From positions 10,505,043-10,569,042 of the forward strand of contig NW_025335438.1 in NCBI RefSeq assembly GCF_004798865.1: a stretch of DNA of 64,000 nt, written 5' to 3'. The position numbers were made by a program, and so were the translations under genes. Shown here piece after piece: positions 47,553 to 59,795 of this stretch. Every line of letters starts with the position of its first letter. The stretch's first letter is position 1. Origin of the DNA: Varanus komodoensis (taxonomy: Eukaryota > Chordata > Lepidosauria > Squamata > Varanidae). The notes under the pieces are model-generated. The model ran no database searches. It had not been told where the DNA came from and saw nothing but the letters and a program-made list of their open reading frames with translations.

Positions 47553-50484
47553 ACAGCATCTAATATGGATTGGCAAATCTGTCTGTCTTGCTTTCTTCCA
47601 CAGCTGCAGCTTTTAAATCATCAGTTCTTTCTCTCTCAGATATGAAGAACTCTGCTTATTTAGGAATGCATCCTCACTGCAAATGAACTGAAGTGAAATC
47701 TCATCCATCCACACCAGCCAAATTCAATATGATTCAAACCCGGTCTTTTAGGAACAACAGATTCAAAGACTCAGACCTAGATTGACAAATATGTCAGTCT
47801 ATCCCACTTTCAAAAGAGAACTATGCAAATTTTGGCAAAAATCTTATCAAGGAATAATGGAAACAAAACAAAACTCTCACCTATTCCTAGTATATAGTTT
47901 ACAAATTAGGAAAATGCTGCCTTAGTTCATTTGCATTGGCTTTTGAATATCAAATATCCTTTTAGTAGTCAAATAATTTTGGTTCAATACAGAATAAAGA
48001 GCATTTACATGCCTAGATATTTAACTGATACACACTGCTATAACAAAGAATTGAATAAACATGCTATAATAACCATCACTGATCAAATAAACATGCACAT
48101 AAGCAATTAACTTGTATGATGTTGTTCTCATAATAACTCCACAGAACCCTTGCAGTGATCCATCTGTGGAATATGAATGCAGGATTCTTTTCTGTGTTTA
48201 TTAACCTTTATGCCAACATCTGAAGCTTCAAGGAAGATACTGTATTTTACATTTGGAGTTGATGAAAGGTAGCTCTCCAGATAGACTTCCATTCCTAGAA
48301 ACCTGTGCCAGGATAGCCAACGGAGACCCATCATCTGTCCATTGGTGTTTTGCATCTCCCCATGTTTCCTTGAAAATGAATGCAGAGATTGAACTAAGGC
48401 TAATGATCAAAATGTAGAACATTGTCCTTATAGCACACACCAGCTTTCATTCCAAAGTTGTGGAGAGATTTAATTGTTTTGTGCTTTGTTTACTTCTTAG
48501 CATTCTTGGAAACAGGTATAGAGATCAAGCTAGGCTCCACCCTTGACATGTAGTGTTAAGTAGAACAGATCCATCTATTTTCATCCATTCGTGTTTCCTT
48601 TCTTTCCTGGTTCCCTTTTAAATGGGTGTGGGAGTTAAGCTGAATAGACTTAACTGAATAGAATCTTGAAGATGTGTGTATCTACTTTCATTTTGTTATC
48701 TCAGTCTTCAAGTGAGGTATCACATTGCCTTAAAGGTTGCACTTTCCTAACTAAGGTTAAGGTAAAATTCAAACATGAAACTGGAAGTCTATGCTAACTC
48801 CTATTCTGATATCTCAGTGCTTGGTGGAGTTACCAATTTCAACAAACAAACAAATAAATCCCATCAGTTGTACAGCAAGAATGTCAAACAGGCCAATATT
48901 TAAACACAAGGCCTCATTTTGCTTAGCCAGCTTAATACCAGCTATAAAGCTTTGTTTCAGTTTCTCAGATCTGTCTTTCATGACTGTATGCTGCTCTTCA
49001 TCTACTTTTACAATGTTTAATAAAAATTAAAAGCACAGAATATTTCACAGGCAGTCTCTAGAATACCAAGCTAACTGGTCTTGAATACTGAGACATTTAG
49101 TAGAAAAATCAGTTTAGCAATGGTAACATTGTCAGGCAATTAACAGAACAATCCTGGAGGGAGGAATACCTCACTGTCATACCACAAGAATGGTTATTGT
49201 ATTCTGTATGTGCTCAGTCTAGAAGGGAAGTGGAAAATGCATTGTCTCAAGTGACCATAGAAACACCACCCAAGCCCACCAGTCAGGGACTGTGCTGTCA
49301 ACAATGGCTACGTGATGCTCACACAGAGAAACAGCCAATGATTTCAAATCCATGGGGAGATGCTGCCGCACTCCCTCCATTACCATGCACACAGCACACA
49401 CAATGATGCCATGGTGACTCTGTCCAATCCACCAGCTCCAGTGGCACATCCGAGAAGTTCCCATTCATTTTATGCTCTCCCATGTGCTGCTTTGCTGCAC
49501 AACACACCATAGGGAGGGAAGCACTGCCTAGACATGCTTTCTGAAGAGATCACACAGTGTTTCTTGAGACAGGACCCATCCTGGGAGAGAAATACTTCTT
49601 TTTGGACAAACAGCAAAGAGGAACACAGGTGACAGGAAGCACAGACACACACTGACAACATTCTTCTCCAGTGACTCTCTGTTTAGGGATTGGGAAGCAG
49701 GAGCTGGGGAGTCTGAGCACCACTAGGGAGAAGAAGGAAACATGGCCCCAGTCACTTTTTCTATGTCTGGTCAAAAAGAGTCGTCTTAGAGGTGAAATGA
49801 GAGGGAACTTGCAGAATGCAGCCTCATACTGCAAAACCCAAAGAGCGCTTTCTAGCTATTCAACCACACCAGCAGGCAGCAATCAGGCACAGCAGGGTAC
49901 GTCTGTCTTTCCCTTGCCCATGGCTTCAACATCTATCCAGTCACAGAAGACAGGAGAACACGGATTGCAGGAAGAACCCAGGACTGGAGAAACTAGATAT
50001 GGCCCTAGGCACAGCCCTACACAAGGAAGGTGGGGAACTCTCTGCACATGCTCACATGCACATGCGCACACATGCACACACACAGTACAGGCACACCTGA
50101 GCCAATCAGGAAGAGTGTTCCTTGAGCCAATAGTCTGTCTCCTGCCTGACAATCATCTCCTGGAAGCCAATGTGACTGATCTACACCCTGCTGATCTCCT
50201 GATTTGCCAGTTTGGCCAGGTAGCATAGAACAGTGTGTGGGATGGATTGTGTACCTACAGGACAGCAGTGGTCATGAGCACACACATGGTCATGAGCAAC
50301 AGTCAGCAGCTGACACACATCATTCCTAAGCCTCAGGGCACCATATGTGTTTCTCAGGGAGGGGTGCCAAAGAAAAGTGAGGATGACATCTGTGCACTCC
50401 TCAACCTTCACCCACCTATGGCATACAGGTGAAATTGCATCCTAGATAAATACATAATAACTAAAATATATAGTTATTATGTAA
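47553..50484. other. Long unique stretch, no gene recognised
   Basis: 49671-50228 is open for 185 codons on the + strand, but partly reflects a CA/TG-rich tract at 50045-50095. No family, splice sites or codon pattern support it. Confidence 0.55.
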
Positions 50485-51350
50485 TCATATTTACTACATT
50501 TGTATACCAGTGCCCATTTAGACAGGTTCTGGGGCAGTGAATAAGATAAAACTATCAGAATAGAACACAATATTAAAATAGAACTTCAATAAAAATGATA
50601 AAACAATGGTGAACCAAAGAGTGTGCTGCTGTTGTTAATATTACTAATTTCGTTTTATACTAGGAAAGTCTGGGCAATCAACAAATAGTTTCATACAATA
50701 GTTTGCACACACAAAAAATCAAAATACAAACATTGAAAAACAAGTTAAAACAGCTAATGCAACATATGGTAAAGAATACACCTATAAAACATCTGGGATG
50801 GGTAGTTCCCTCAAGCACTGGATATGCTTGCATGCCTTTAAATGTTTTAACTGGTGAAAAAGGATGACACAACTGTTATCAGGTGGGTCTCAGTGGAGAG
50901 AAGTCTTCCTGATGCAAAGATATTTTCATGTGGCTGCATGAACAGCAGGATGTTGGTGCCTGCATGAGCTTGAGGGAGTTCCAGAGGAATGGGCCTGCCA
51001 GACTGGAGGCTCTTCTCCTGGTGGATTCCACTCAGGACATAGGTCCACACAGAACCACCAGGAACATGCCATCTGATAACCTCAATGACTGGGCACGTTG
51101 ATAAGAGGAGGTGCCTGTTGAGTAACCTGGTCCCAACTTGTTTAGGCTTTGTACACTAATATAAAACCCGTACACCTGGCTCAGTAGCAGATAAGCAGCC
51201 ACACATTTCCCTCAACAAAGGAGTAGCAAGCTGAAATGTGCAGCTCCTGAGAGCAGTCAGACTGCGGCATTCTGCACTGGTTTCAGTGTGCAGATGAGCC
51301 TTAAGGGCAAGGCAATGACTGTGGAGGTTGCCATGGAGCTCTCTGTGTAT
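50485..51350 (-). mobile_element. L2-type LINE, RT C-terminus and 3' UTR
   Basis: Minus-strand codons near 51240-51320 give LPLRLICTLKPVQNAAV, matching L2 LPLKTIRKLQLVQNAAARLL. EKSLQSGRPIPLELPQ follows near 50990. The AT-rich 3' UTR runs to 50485. Longest L2-type piece in the window, broken by stops. Confidence 0.7.
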
Positions 51351-52884
51351 AGAGGAGTTGTGTGTTATGAACATGCAAGGCAAAACTGTTCTTGTGTGTT
51401 TGGAGTGGAAAGTCTGGTCACTTACTCTCTCTCATCCACCTGAATTGCCTTCCTTTCAGTTGCTACTCTTATTTTTCTTTGCTAAGACTGTAACTGACTC
51501 TGGATCTCTGAACTGTGCGGTTTCAAGAGAACTGCCTTCCTGGAGGCACACAGTCTGACTTGCTCCAGGAGCTCCTTGGGTTTATTCCTTTGCACCTGAT
51601 CATCCCAAGGTTCTGAGCAGTAGCTGGGCAATGCTGGCTCTTTCTGGCTTCTTTTTGTTTTTCTTTTTCTGCCACCTGAGGACTGCTGGTTCCAGCTCCT
51701 TCTGGCAGATCTTAAGAGGAGAGGCATAATGCAGTATGTTAATCTCTCTTTGTCTCCTTCTCTTTCTCTCTTTTTGATCAATGTCCTCCTTCCCTCCTAA
51801 AACATCAAGCCTTTGGCTTGCTGCTGCCTCATCCATCTCTCTCTCTCTCCTGCTCACTCGCTTGCTCGCTCCCCCCCCCTCACCCCCGGGACAAGCCTGC
51901 TTTTATTTTATTTGATCAGCAAACCCTGCTTTTCGTAAAAATTCTGGCATTGCCTTATGATGGGGCACACAATCCTTTTCAGCCTAAGTGCTGTTTTCCT
52001 TTGCTCTCTTCCTGGGAGTTGGTGCATTCTGGTGGTGTGCAGGGCCAAAGGCAAAGAAGTGGGGCCAAATAGTCCAAAATACCAGCATCTTTTATCCTTC
52101 CTCTCAGTAAGTAAGCCATAAGGCAGCCTTTTCAACCCTTTTACATTGAGAAAAGAAACTGCTTAAATGCCAGAAAACCACCAAATGATTAGTGGTTGGG
52201 TGAAGTAGATTTAGAGATCCCTAGTGGGCTAAACTGAGCTGAGGCTCTGCACCTTTGCTTATGAGGCAATCTGCTGCCTAGACCCATGCTGTGTTCCAGT
52301 ATATTCCGTAGCATTTGTTTATTGCTGGGCCAGCTCTATCACCTGGACGGCAGCCTGATCTCCAGCAGAATAGAGGCAAGCAAGACTTTCCGATCTATAA
52401 GAACCTGTTTCCTAAAGGTGCAATCCTGCGCAAGTGTATGCTATGCTTGCTGAGGCATGTTGGGAGTTGTAGCCCCATTTACTGTCTAAATATGCATAAG
52501 AATGTATGCTAAGCAGTTCATATCCCAAAGGGCTTATTTCATGAAAATGGAAAGTTAGTTTCAGATGTGTATAGACACATGTACCCCAAAGAAGTTGTTA
52601 AGATTATGTGCTGTGAACTGGGTTCTGCTCATGTTCAACTAAGTAGAGCAGAGCACTTCACATGAACCCTGATTCAAGTCTTGCTGCTGAATGGCAAGAT
52701 CAAGAAATGAATGGGCAGGACTTAGCACAGTGAGAGGGGATGAGGGACACAGTATGCATGGCTGTGGCTCCATCCCCATCCCCTTCCCCATCTTGAGCCC
52801 TCACACATGGGGTTCTCTTGCCCACTTTGTCTGAAAATAATAGCACTCTGGCATTGATCTCTTGCTTTTTCTATCTAGATCTCA
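51351..52884. other. No gene recognised; CT-rich tract
   Basis: 51640-51890 is strongly pyrimidine-rich (CT runs, then C8 at about 51871), which produces the basic minus-strand frames at 51482-51857. No domain is present. Confidence 0.6.
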
Positions 52885-53165
52885 GTCCGTTTGGAGTCTA
52901 CTCAGACCAAATTGTCCGGTGCAGTGTCTTCCTCTTTGTGGAACTCTCTGCCTGTTGATGTCAGGTAGACACCAATGTTTTGTTTTTAGTGGGGTCTGAT
53001 AACAGTTTTTTCCCAGAGGAGTGTTTCCTGATTGACCTGTCATAGTTTTTTAATGTTATCAGTTTTGAAATATGTAAATTCTTTATTTTGGTTCTTTTTC
53101 CTTTGCCCACCACTCAGAAATTTTGTCAGTAGTATATAACACTTGTTATCAAATAAATAATTAGG
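52885..53165 (+). mobile_element. L2-type LINE 3' end
   Basis: SSLWNSLPVDV is encoded at about 52930-52962. A T-rich UTR ends CAAATAAATAATTAGG. Confidence 0.7.
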
Positions 53166-53799
53166 TGCAACTCTATGCAAGTCAGACTGAAAAAAGTATT
53201 ATAAGTCCAAGCAACCCCAGTACCCCCATGCTTGAGACATGCAAGTGTCCAAACTGGGAAGCTTACTTGAATCGCATGCATGGAGTGAGGCAGAGTGTGA
53301 GGGATCTTTGATACTGCTGCCTCTCACCCCCTGGACATACCTAGACAGCTGCTTTCATCCATCTAGATGAAGCAGAGTCAAGGAGGATAAAAGCATAGTG
53401 AGCCCTCATTTGGATACTCTGTAAACTTTCAGACTGAACTTCCTCTCCTTCCTGCTCCCCTGGGATGCCCCTTCTCCTCCATTCCAAGGCCAATATTCCT
53501 CCTCAGAGAAGCACCTGATATGGTTCTTTCCATGAGCAGGATGGGTGGTGGATCATTCTTTGGAATCCCAGTTCTGGAATTGCAGAACATCATAGCTCTG
53601 ACTCTAAATAGTTCTATGGCCTTTGGATGATATCAGGAGGCCAAAGGATTGTACCCTTAATTATTTCAAATATTTCTAAATAACTCTCAGTCCAAATAAT
53701 TCCAGAGTGTGTACAAAAGGCATATAAATTATTTCATCAAATGCCATAGAATAACATAACAAACTTACAAACTGGAAAGAAAGCAGTCTCCTTTATGAT
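53166..53799. other. No gene recognised
   Basis: Unique sequence. Confidence 0.6.
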
Positions 53800-53875
53800 T
53801 ACTTATTGATTTTATTTCTGTATTGTCCAATAACTTAAATTCCCTGGATGGTTCACAAAAATTAATCTAATGCTG
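53800..53875 (-). mobile_element. L2-type tail fragment
   Basis: ATTGATTTTATTTCTGTATT then CCCTGGATGGTTCACAAAAA parallels the reversed L2-type 3' end. Very short copy. Confidence 0.4.
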
Positions 53876-56820
53876 CTTGTTCTGTCAAATAATTTTCTCC
53901 AGTGCTGTGAAAGTGGAAATTAGCCATGTTTAGTCTCATCATGCATTTGCACCAATAATGAAAAGTAGTTGGAGCTGTTCCTCTGGTGTTCATAATCTCG
54001 CAGGGAGAAAATTGGTACTCAGCATGCAAAGTATTGGAATGTACTAATCAAGCATGTTCCTGCACATAGAGGGCCATAATGTGCTCTTGCATATTATAAA
54101 CTAATTCAGACAGATTCTTGATGCATTCACAATTATTGTGTTGTCAGTCTGCTTGAAAAGACACAGACCTTGGATGCTTCCATTTATAGAAGAAGAAAGC
54201 AAAGAAAGCCATGTAATGAAAGAAAATTACTTCAGCCATTACCAGGTATTGCAACTAATTGATTGAAATAAAGAAGCGCTCTAGGGCAGAACATTATATC
54301 AAAGTGGCTCCAATTAGCATATAAAAAACCTGAGGTCATGATAACAAAGTGAAACAAAATCCGCCTGGTTTGGAGAAATTCCAAAAGCTCCTGGGAACTT
54401 CCTGTTTGCAAACCTACCCAAAAAGGTGATGGTCCACTCCAAAATACGATGGCTAATTGCTCAGAAGAGATTCATGCAACATTTGAAGATATCACAAAGA
54501 AAGAATGCTTTGGAGTTCCCACTCCTCCATTGCCCAATGTGCTTGGACAGTAGAAACAATCTCTGGTGACAACTTACATAATTAGTTTACACTATTTGAA
54601 CTGTGTTCATCCGAATGAATATTTACTTACTTACTTAGAGTGCAGTCCAATGCCCTCCATTGTAGATGCACTCCAAACTCAGGAGCTTCCAGGTGTCCAG
54701 TGCACAGAGTGATGCAGTGGAAGCAGTCTCCACCACTTGCACTATGTATTTCATCTGGATAGCTCTTTTTGTCTGGAGAGGAAGAAGAAAGGGAGGCTGG
54801 GGTGCTGATGGGAAACAGCACAAGCTGTCAGTGCCAGCCTTCTATCCTCACTCCCCACCCACCCAGCACACTGCTCTACTCCAAGGCCCATCTGCACCTT
54901 GGAGAAATAGCTGGCATTGCTCTTTCAGCTGTGATAGCTTTGAGAGGGACAGGGTGGGTTCTCTGCCTTTGGACACGCAGCTCCAAGGTCACAGGAGACA
55001 ACAGGATCACTTCCTTAACAACTTACTAATTTGTTATGCTAGTTATAATCTGCTTTTCATCACTGGGTTAAGTAAAACAGCAACAGGGTCTGGTGGTCCA
55101 TTACAATCTCTGCTCTAACTGCATGATATCTTGGAGGAGAATAATTGGCAGTAAAGGTTCATGTCTGAAATAGGAAAATTTTGAAATGCTCACTCTGCAA
55201 AGTGTCTTTTCACGCATCTAGCTGAGAGAGTAGCCGAAGTGCAGAATCTCAGTCACAAGAAGCCATGCTTCTCAGCTTGCGCTGTATGCATTTACAGCAC
55301 TTTGGCTTTAAGAGAGCTCTGCCATTTGCAGAATCTTGTAATCTGATTTATGGCATGTCCAGACACTTGGCTAAATGCTTAGGGGCAAAAAGGGAAGGGA
55401 GTGGGGAGAGAGAAAAAGAATGTAAAGGATAAATTTGACAGAGATTCAACTCTATTTTTAGGGATGAATATCACAGTACGAAGCCTTTTGTGGCGCCCGT
55501 CACCATGCTGAAATGACACTATCACTGGCTACAAGGTCTGCAATAAATTACACAAAACAGCCCTTGGAATTTAGCCTTGAGATTTCTGTTCAGTGTCATT
55601 TTTGCATTCCCATTTTCCTTCAACTCAATCAACCCTTGCTTTGGTGGCTGATCCGTTATCCATACTTATGGATAACAGATTATTAAGCTCATAAGTCATC
55701 ACTTCTAATGTGACAAACCAGGATTTCTGTTCATGAATAAATTACTAATAGTACTAATATGGAAGGCTTCACACCTCCGCCTTTATCTTCAAAATGTGGT
55801 ACAAATATTAATTATTTAATCCTTAAAAGGGCTCTGTGAGTTAATTATGAAATGATTCTATCCATTAGAATACCCTGGTCAGGACCCTGATCCTGAAGTA
55901 CTTAGCAGCTGGTGGACTTTCCAGGCATTGCACTGTCAGTCTCCATTGGAATGTGAAAAGTGAACTAAGCCTTTCTTGCAAATACTCAAATGATTTGCAG
56001 CTGTAGGGACCCCACATGAGAAAGAGATATTGAGCTTATCTTATAAATGGATAAGGCTATAATATCACACCAGTTGGGTTCATGCTGTGGAAGAGAAGAG
56101 GATGACTTAGAAAGATCGGTTCTAGGAAATATTACAACTAAATTGACTCTGAAAAACACAAACAACCAGAAGCATCATGTTACCAGAAGAGTGGAAACAG
56201 CCATGCTTGTCACCCTTTAAAATATCTTACAACGAGCTTAATCTATGATTTTGTTAAATGATTTAATTCTTCATTCACAACTTTGACATCAAAGAATTTT
56301 AAACACAAGGTTGGATCCTGGTATTGACGGACCCTTGACACCAGAGTGCCTGTGTGTCCCATGCCTTCCCTCCTGGTATGTTTTGCAGAAGCTTTGATAG
56401 TTTTTGCTCCTGCTGGTGCTGGAGAGAATACAAGTTGAGCAAGAGATAGCTTTTTCTTCTCCAGGTCCTGCTGAATAACCTGTATCAGGAAAGTGAGGTC
56501 AGGAAAGTGAACAGCACTTGTGTTAGCTCATCCTCCTCCTCTTGTAGAATTAGTCTGGCTTGTAATGGAGCATTCAGTTCCCAAAGAAGCTACTGTCATC
56601 ATACCACACACCTGTGTTAGTGGGTCTCTCATAAACTTTTAGTCTTGCGTCCTTCAAAACTAATGCAATGGCAGTAGACATTGCTCTCATCTTCCATCTC
56701 ATTGACTGTTGCTTGGACTCTGCTGGTCCATTCACCCTCTTGGTGGTTCCAGCCATGCTATACTGGCTGCAGACACACCAGGCCTGTGTAAAGTCCTTGC
56801 CTCGTGCTCTCAAAAGCAGA
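53876..56820. other. Unique DNA with enhancer-like AT-rich patches, no gene
   Basis: 54150-54370 and 55250-55760 are repeat-free with CAATTAG/TAATTA-type motifs (see findings). Open frames at 54666-55118 and 56574-56918 have no domain, and the latter overlaps the MITE. Confidence 0.5.
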
Positions 56821-56934
56821 CAACCTGGTGCTCTCCAGATCTTTTGGACTATAACTTGAATCAGCACAAGCCAGCCCGGCCGATGGTTAGAGGTTACAGG
56901 AATTATAGTCCAAGACAACCAGAGGTCATTAAGT
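56821..56934. mobile_element. Palindromic hAT-like MITE
   Basis: Left arm CAACCTGGTGCTCTCCAGAT then TTTTGGACTATAACTTG. Right arm GAATTATAGTCCAAGACAAC then CAGAGG..AAGTTG. The arms are imperfect inverted copies over most of the length. I recall this compact element as common in lizards. Confidence 0.7.
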
Positions 56935-57454
56935 TGTCTACTGACTGCTTACTGTATGAAAAAATATAGCAATTGCACCCCTACCAGCATGACTGGAAAA
57001 TGGCTAATTCCCTGCTTCCACATTCTCAATTGATCACCCATCAATTTTCTGCCATTAGCTGCACGGTAAGGCTAAAGTAATTCAGGTTTATTTTAATCGC
57101 TGTATCTGGAAGAGTTGAGGTTGAACCATGAGAAATGATGGCCAAAGAACTGAAGTGGCATTGAAGATGCACATACAAAAAATGCTGCCTTAAGGACAAT
57201 TTAGTACTAATCCCTTCCTTACAAATTCCTTGCACTTCAGAAGTAGTCTAAGTTCTTAAAGCAGATCCCTAAATGTGATTTCCAAATACATTTGTTTGTG
57301 TAGGTAAAGGGTGGATCTCTAACTCAGAACATCCTGTCATGTACTAATGCAGTGTCTTAGAGTGGGAAAACATGCACTCTGAGAGAGGACAGACTTTATG
57401 TCTGTTGTAATGATGCTCTGCAAGGTGCATTAAAACTAGATATACAAGAATTCA
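56935..57454. other. No gene recognised
   Basis: Unique sequence. Confidence 0.6.
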
Positions 57455-57720
57455 CATTTGGAAAATTGAAGAAAATGTCCTGCATGCAACTGAATGCAAG
57501 CACAAATGCAGTTGCATGTTTGGAAAAAGTTCACACATTCTCGACCCTGTGAATTTATTAATGAAATGTACCCTTTTTGAAAAAATCACACTTTAAATTG
57601 TGCATTTTCTTGCATTTTCATGCTTTAATGGAGGGAAAGTACAGATTTGGGTGTACAGAAATTACACCCTTTTCCTGTGCAAAAATTGCTCCCACATTTG
57701 GCAAACCGAGCATCTGTTTG
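57455..57720. mobile_element. AT-rich MITE-like repeat
   Basis: GCACAAATGCAGTTGCATG, AATTGTGCATTTTCTTGC and GTGCAAAAATTGCTCCC, in the GTGCATTT style shared with 19700-20023 and 45030-45330. Confidence 0.4.
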
Positions 57721-59454
57721 AGAAAAGAATCTCAAAGAACATGAAAATCATTCATTTGCTCCATCACCCATACTGAATCCAAACCCTCCCTTCTACCAAG
57801 AACAGGTTTTTGGAATAAGATCAACAAATCACATTCAGGTTCTCTCTAAGCTTGTGTTCCTAGAGTTTTACTGGACAACATGAACCGTACTGCTGCTGCG
57901 ATTGTGAAAATATCCTTGGAGGCATAGCTTGAAAAATTACATTACTGTAGCAGTTATATTTTTCTAGCTATTATGTGCCATACACAGGCCCAGGGGAAGT
58001 AATTGCTTCATTTATTCCTAAGAACAAGAGTTGGTGTCAATGATATGCCAGTGGCGGGCTTGTGCAAAAAATAATTAAAAAATTAAAAAAATTAAAAAAT
58101 AAATCCTTGCATAAGCAGTCTCTTCACATGAGCAAAGTAGCATCAGAGTCATAGAGGTCAAGCAGTTTTTCTGTGACAAGAATATTTAATAATTCCTTTC
58201 ACAGAAATGTAATATCCTATGAGTTTGTAGATTTAGTACCACACTGGCTCATGTGACTAATTTATTGTAGGCTCTGGTTGGCCACCATTGTATTGCCAAA
58301 ACTCATTGCCTGCTGCAGTGCGCATGAATAATCTGGTTGGGCACCTGCTTTTAAAATCACTTCTGCATTCCTAGAGCACACTTGGAAAATGTGTGTGTGG
58401 AGAGGTGTGAAGACCTCAGCCCAGCCGGCATGGCCAATGGCTACTAGGGATCTTGGCCACTAAAACTGTCACCATTAAAGGTAAAAACCAAACAGAAAAC
58501 TTGGGTTTAACCTATCAGAGCACTATCAATATTTGAGTTCTCTGCTTTGTTCCCTACAAAGCTTCACAACAGTTTTGCACATCCAACCATCATGCATGAT
58601 GATGTTCACAGCTTTATTTCTGAAAGGACCTTGGAAGAACTTTTTGTTTAGGCATTTTGCAATGTGTGAATTAAGTGGTCTTACAATGATCTGCTATGCA
58701 GTGTCTAGTTCTAAAGTTTTTTAAAAGAGTACAGAGACCCAGCCTGGCTTACAAAAAGATATATGTAAACAACCTGGAGCAAGAAAAGTATGTAGGCATC
58801 TTCTTATTTTGTACTTTGTTTTGGCAATGGTAGGGCCAAAGTTGTATGCTTTTCTCCTTTGGCCTAATCTATGGGATGTATTGACATGGTTGAACTTTAT
58901 TGTATTAATGTATCTTTTGAATAATGATAGTACTTTTAATGTTTCTTGAGTTAAGTATAGGATTTATTAAGCATGCATTCATCACACCATCATTGAAATG
59001 TATTGTCACTAAGTGCCTTGGTGCACCACCCAAGTTCTATCTACCTCACTTCAAAACAAGGTGCATTCTTTCAAAGCCAATTCACACCCCCAGGAATTTT
59101 AGGGAGCATCCTTCTGCATGAAACAAGGTATGCACTGCCTGTTGGCCTTGCTTTAAAGCATGATGATGCTTTGTTGCCATTATCACTATCAGGGCAATTT
59201 AGTTTCTGTAGGGATTTCAGTGGTGGGATATGTGTGGCCCATAGTCAGTTCTGTGCATGGGAAATCAGCCTACGGACCTCTGAAGTGGCTTCCCCCTGCT
59301 TGCGATGCATATACTTGTACATTCAGAGGTTTACTTTCCAGCCACTTGCAGGTCTAGCAGGCATTTAGATGTTGAAGGGTGGGTTATCTTCTCCTTCCAT
59401 CCCTATATGAGAAGCATGACTGGCTTATGAGCAAACAGCTCCATTATGGCATCT
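57721..59454. other. No gene recognised
   Basis: Contains an A-rich run with AAATTAAAAAAT units at 58065-58102. Open frames at 59003-59368 lack any known domain. Confidence 0.55.
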
Positions 59455-59492
59455 ACGTGTGTGTGTGCGTGCGCGCGCACACACACACACCT
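59455..59492. repeat. Z-DNA-prone GT/GC/CA palindrome
   Basis: ACGTGTGTGTGTGCGTGCGC continues into GCGCACACACACACAC, an almost perfect inverted repeat of strictly alternating purine and pyrimidine. Confidence 0.9.
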
Positions 59493-59701
59493 GCACAGAA
59501 GGGGGGGATGAGAAATATGCAACACATATTATGCCTCCCATGTCACTTAACAAAGAAGCTGGAGGACATCCAATCTTAGCACATTCAGTGCAGAGTTGCC
59601 GTCCAGCAAGTCCTAAATAGGGATGACAAGCCAGGTTGTTCATGTAATGCTTCCCAAACAATAATACTCTGGTTTGGTTCCAAACAAAAGTCACTCTGGG
59701 T

Positions 59702-59795
59702 ATTCATTCATTCATTCATTCGATTTATATCCTGCCTTTTTCCCCAAAGGGCTCAAGGCAGCTTACATCATTCTCCTCCTCCATCTTTTCCATTA
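59702..59795 (-). mobile_element. SINE 3' part (same family as 11724-11969)
   Basis: (ATTC)n then GATTTATATCCTGCCTTTTT, CTCAAGGCAGCTTACATCAT and TCCTCCTCCATCTT, matching the tail half of the complete SINE. The tRNA-like head is absent. Confidence 0.8.

Noticed and set aside
49671-50228. 185-codon open frame on the + strand
   Set aside because: No domain or conserved-looking composition. It crosses a CA/TG-rich tract, overlaps open frames on the other strand and has no splice or promoter context. Likely chance.
51482-51857. Lysine/arginine-rich minus-strand frames
   Set aside because: Direct consequence of CT-rich sequence on the + strand.
52415-52490. Mix of MITE-like phrases (GTGCAATCCTGCGC and GTTGGGAGTTGTAG)
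   Set aside because: Both phrases echo known repeats here but are too short and unpaired to define a copy.
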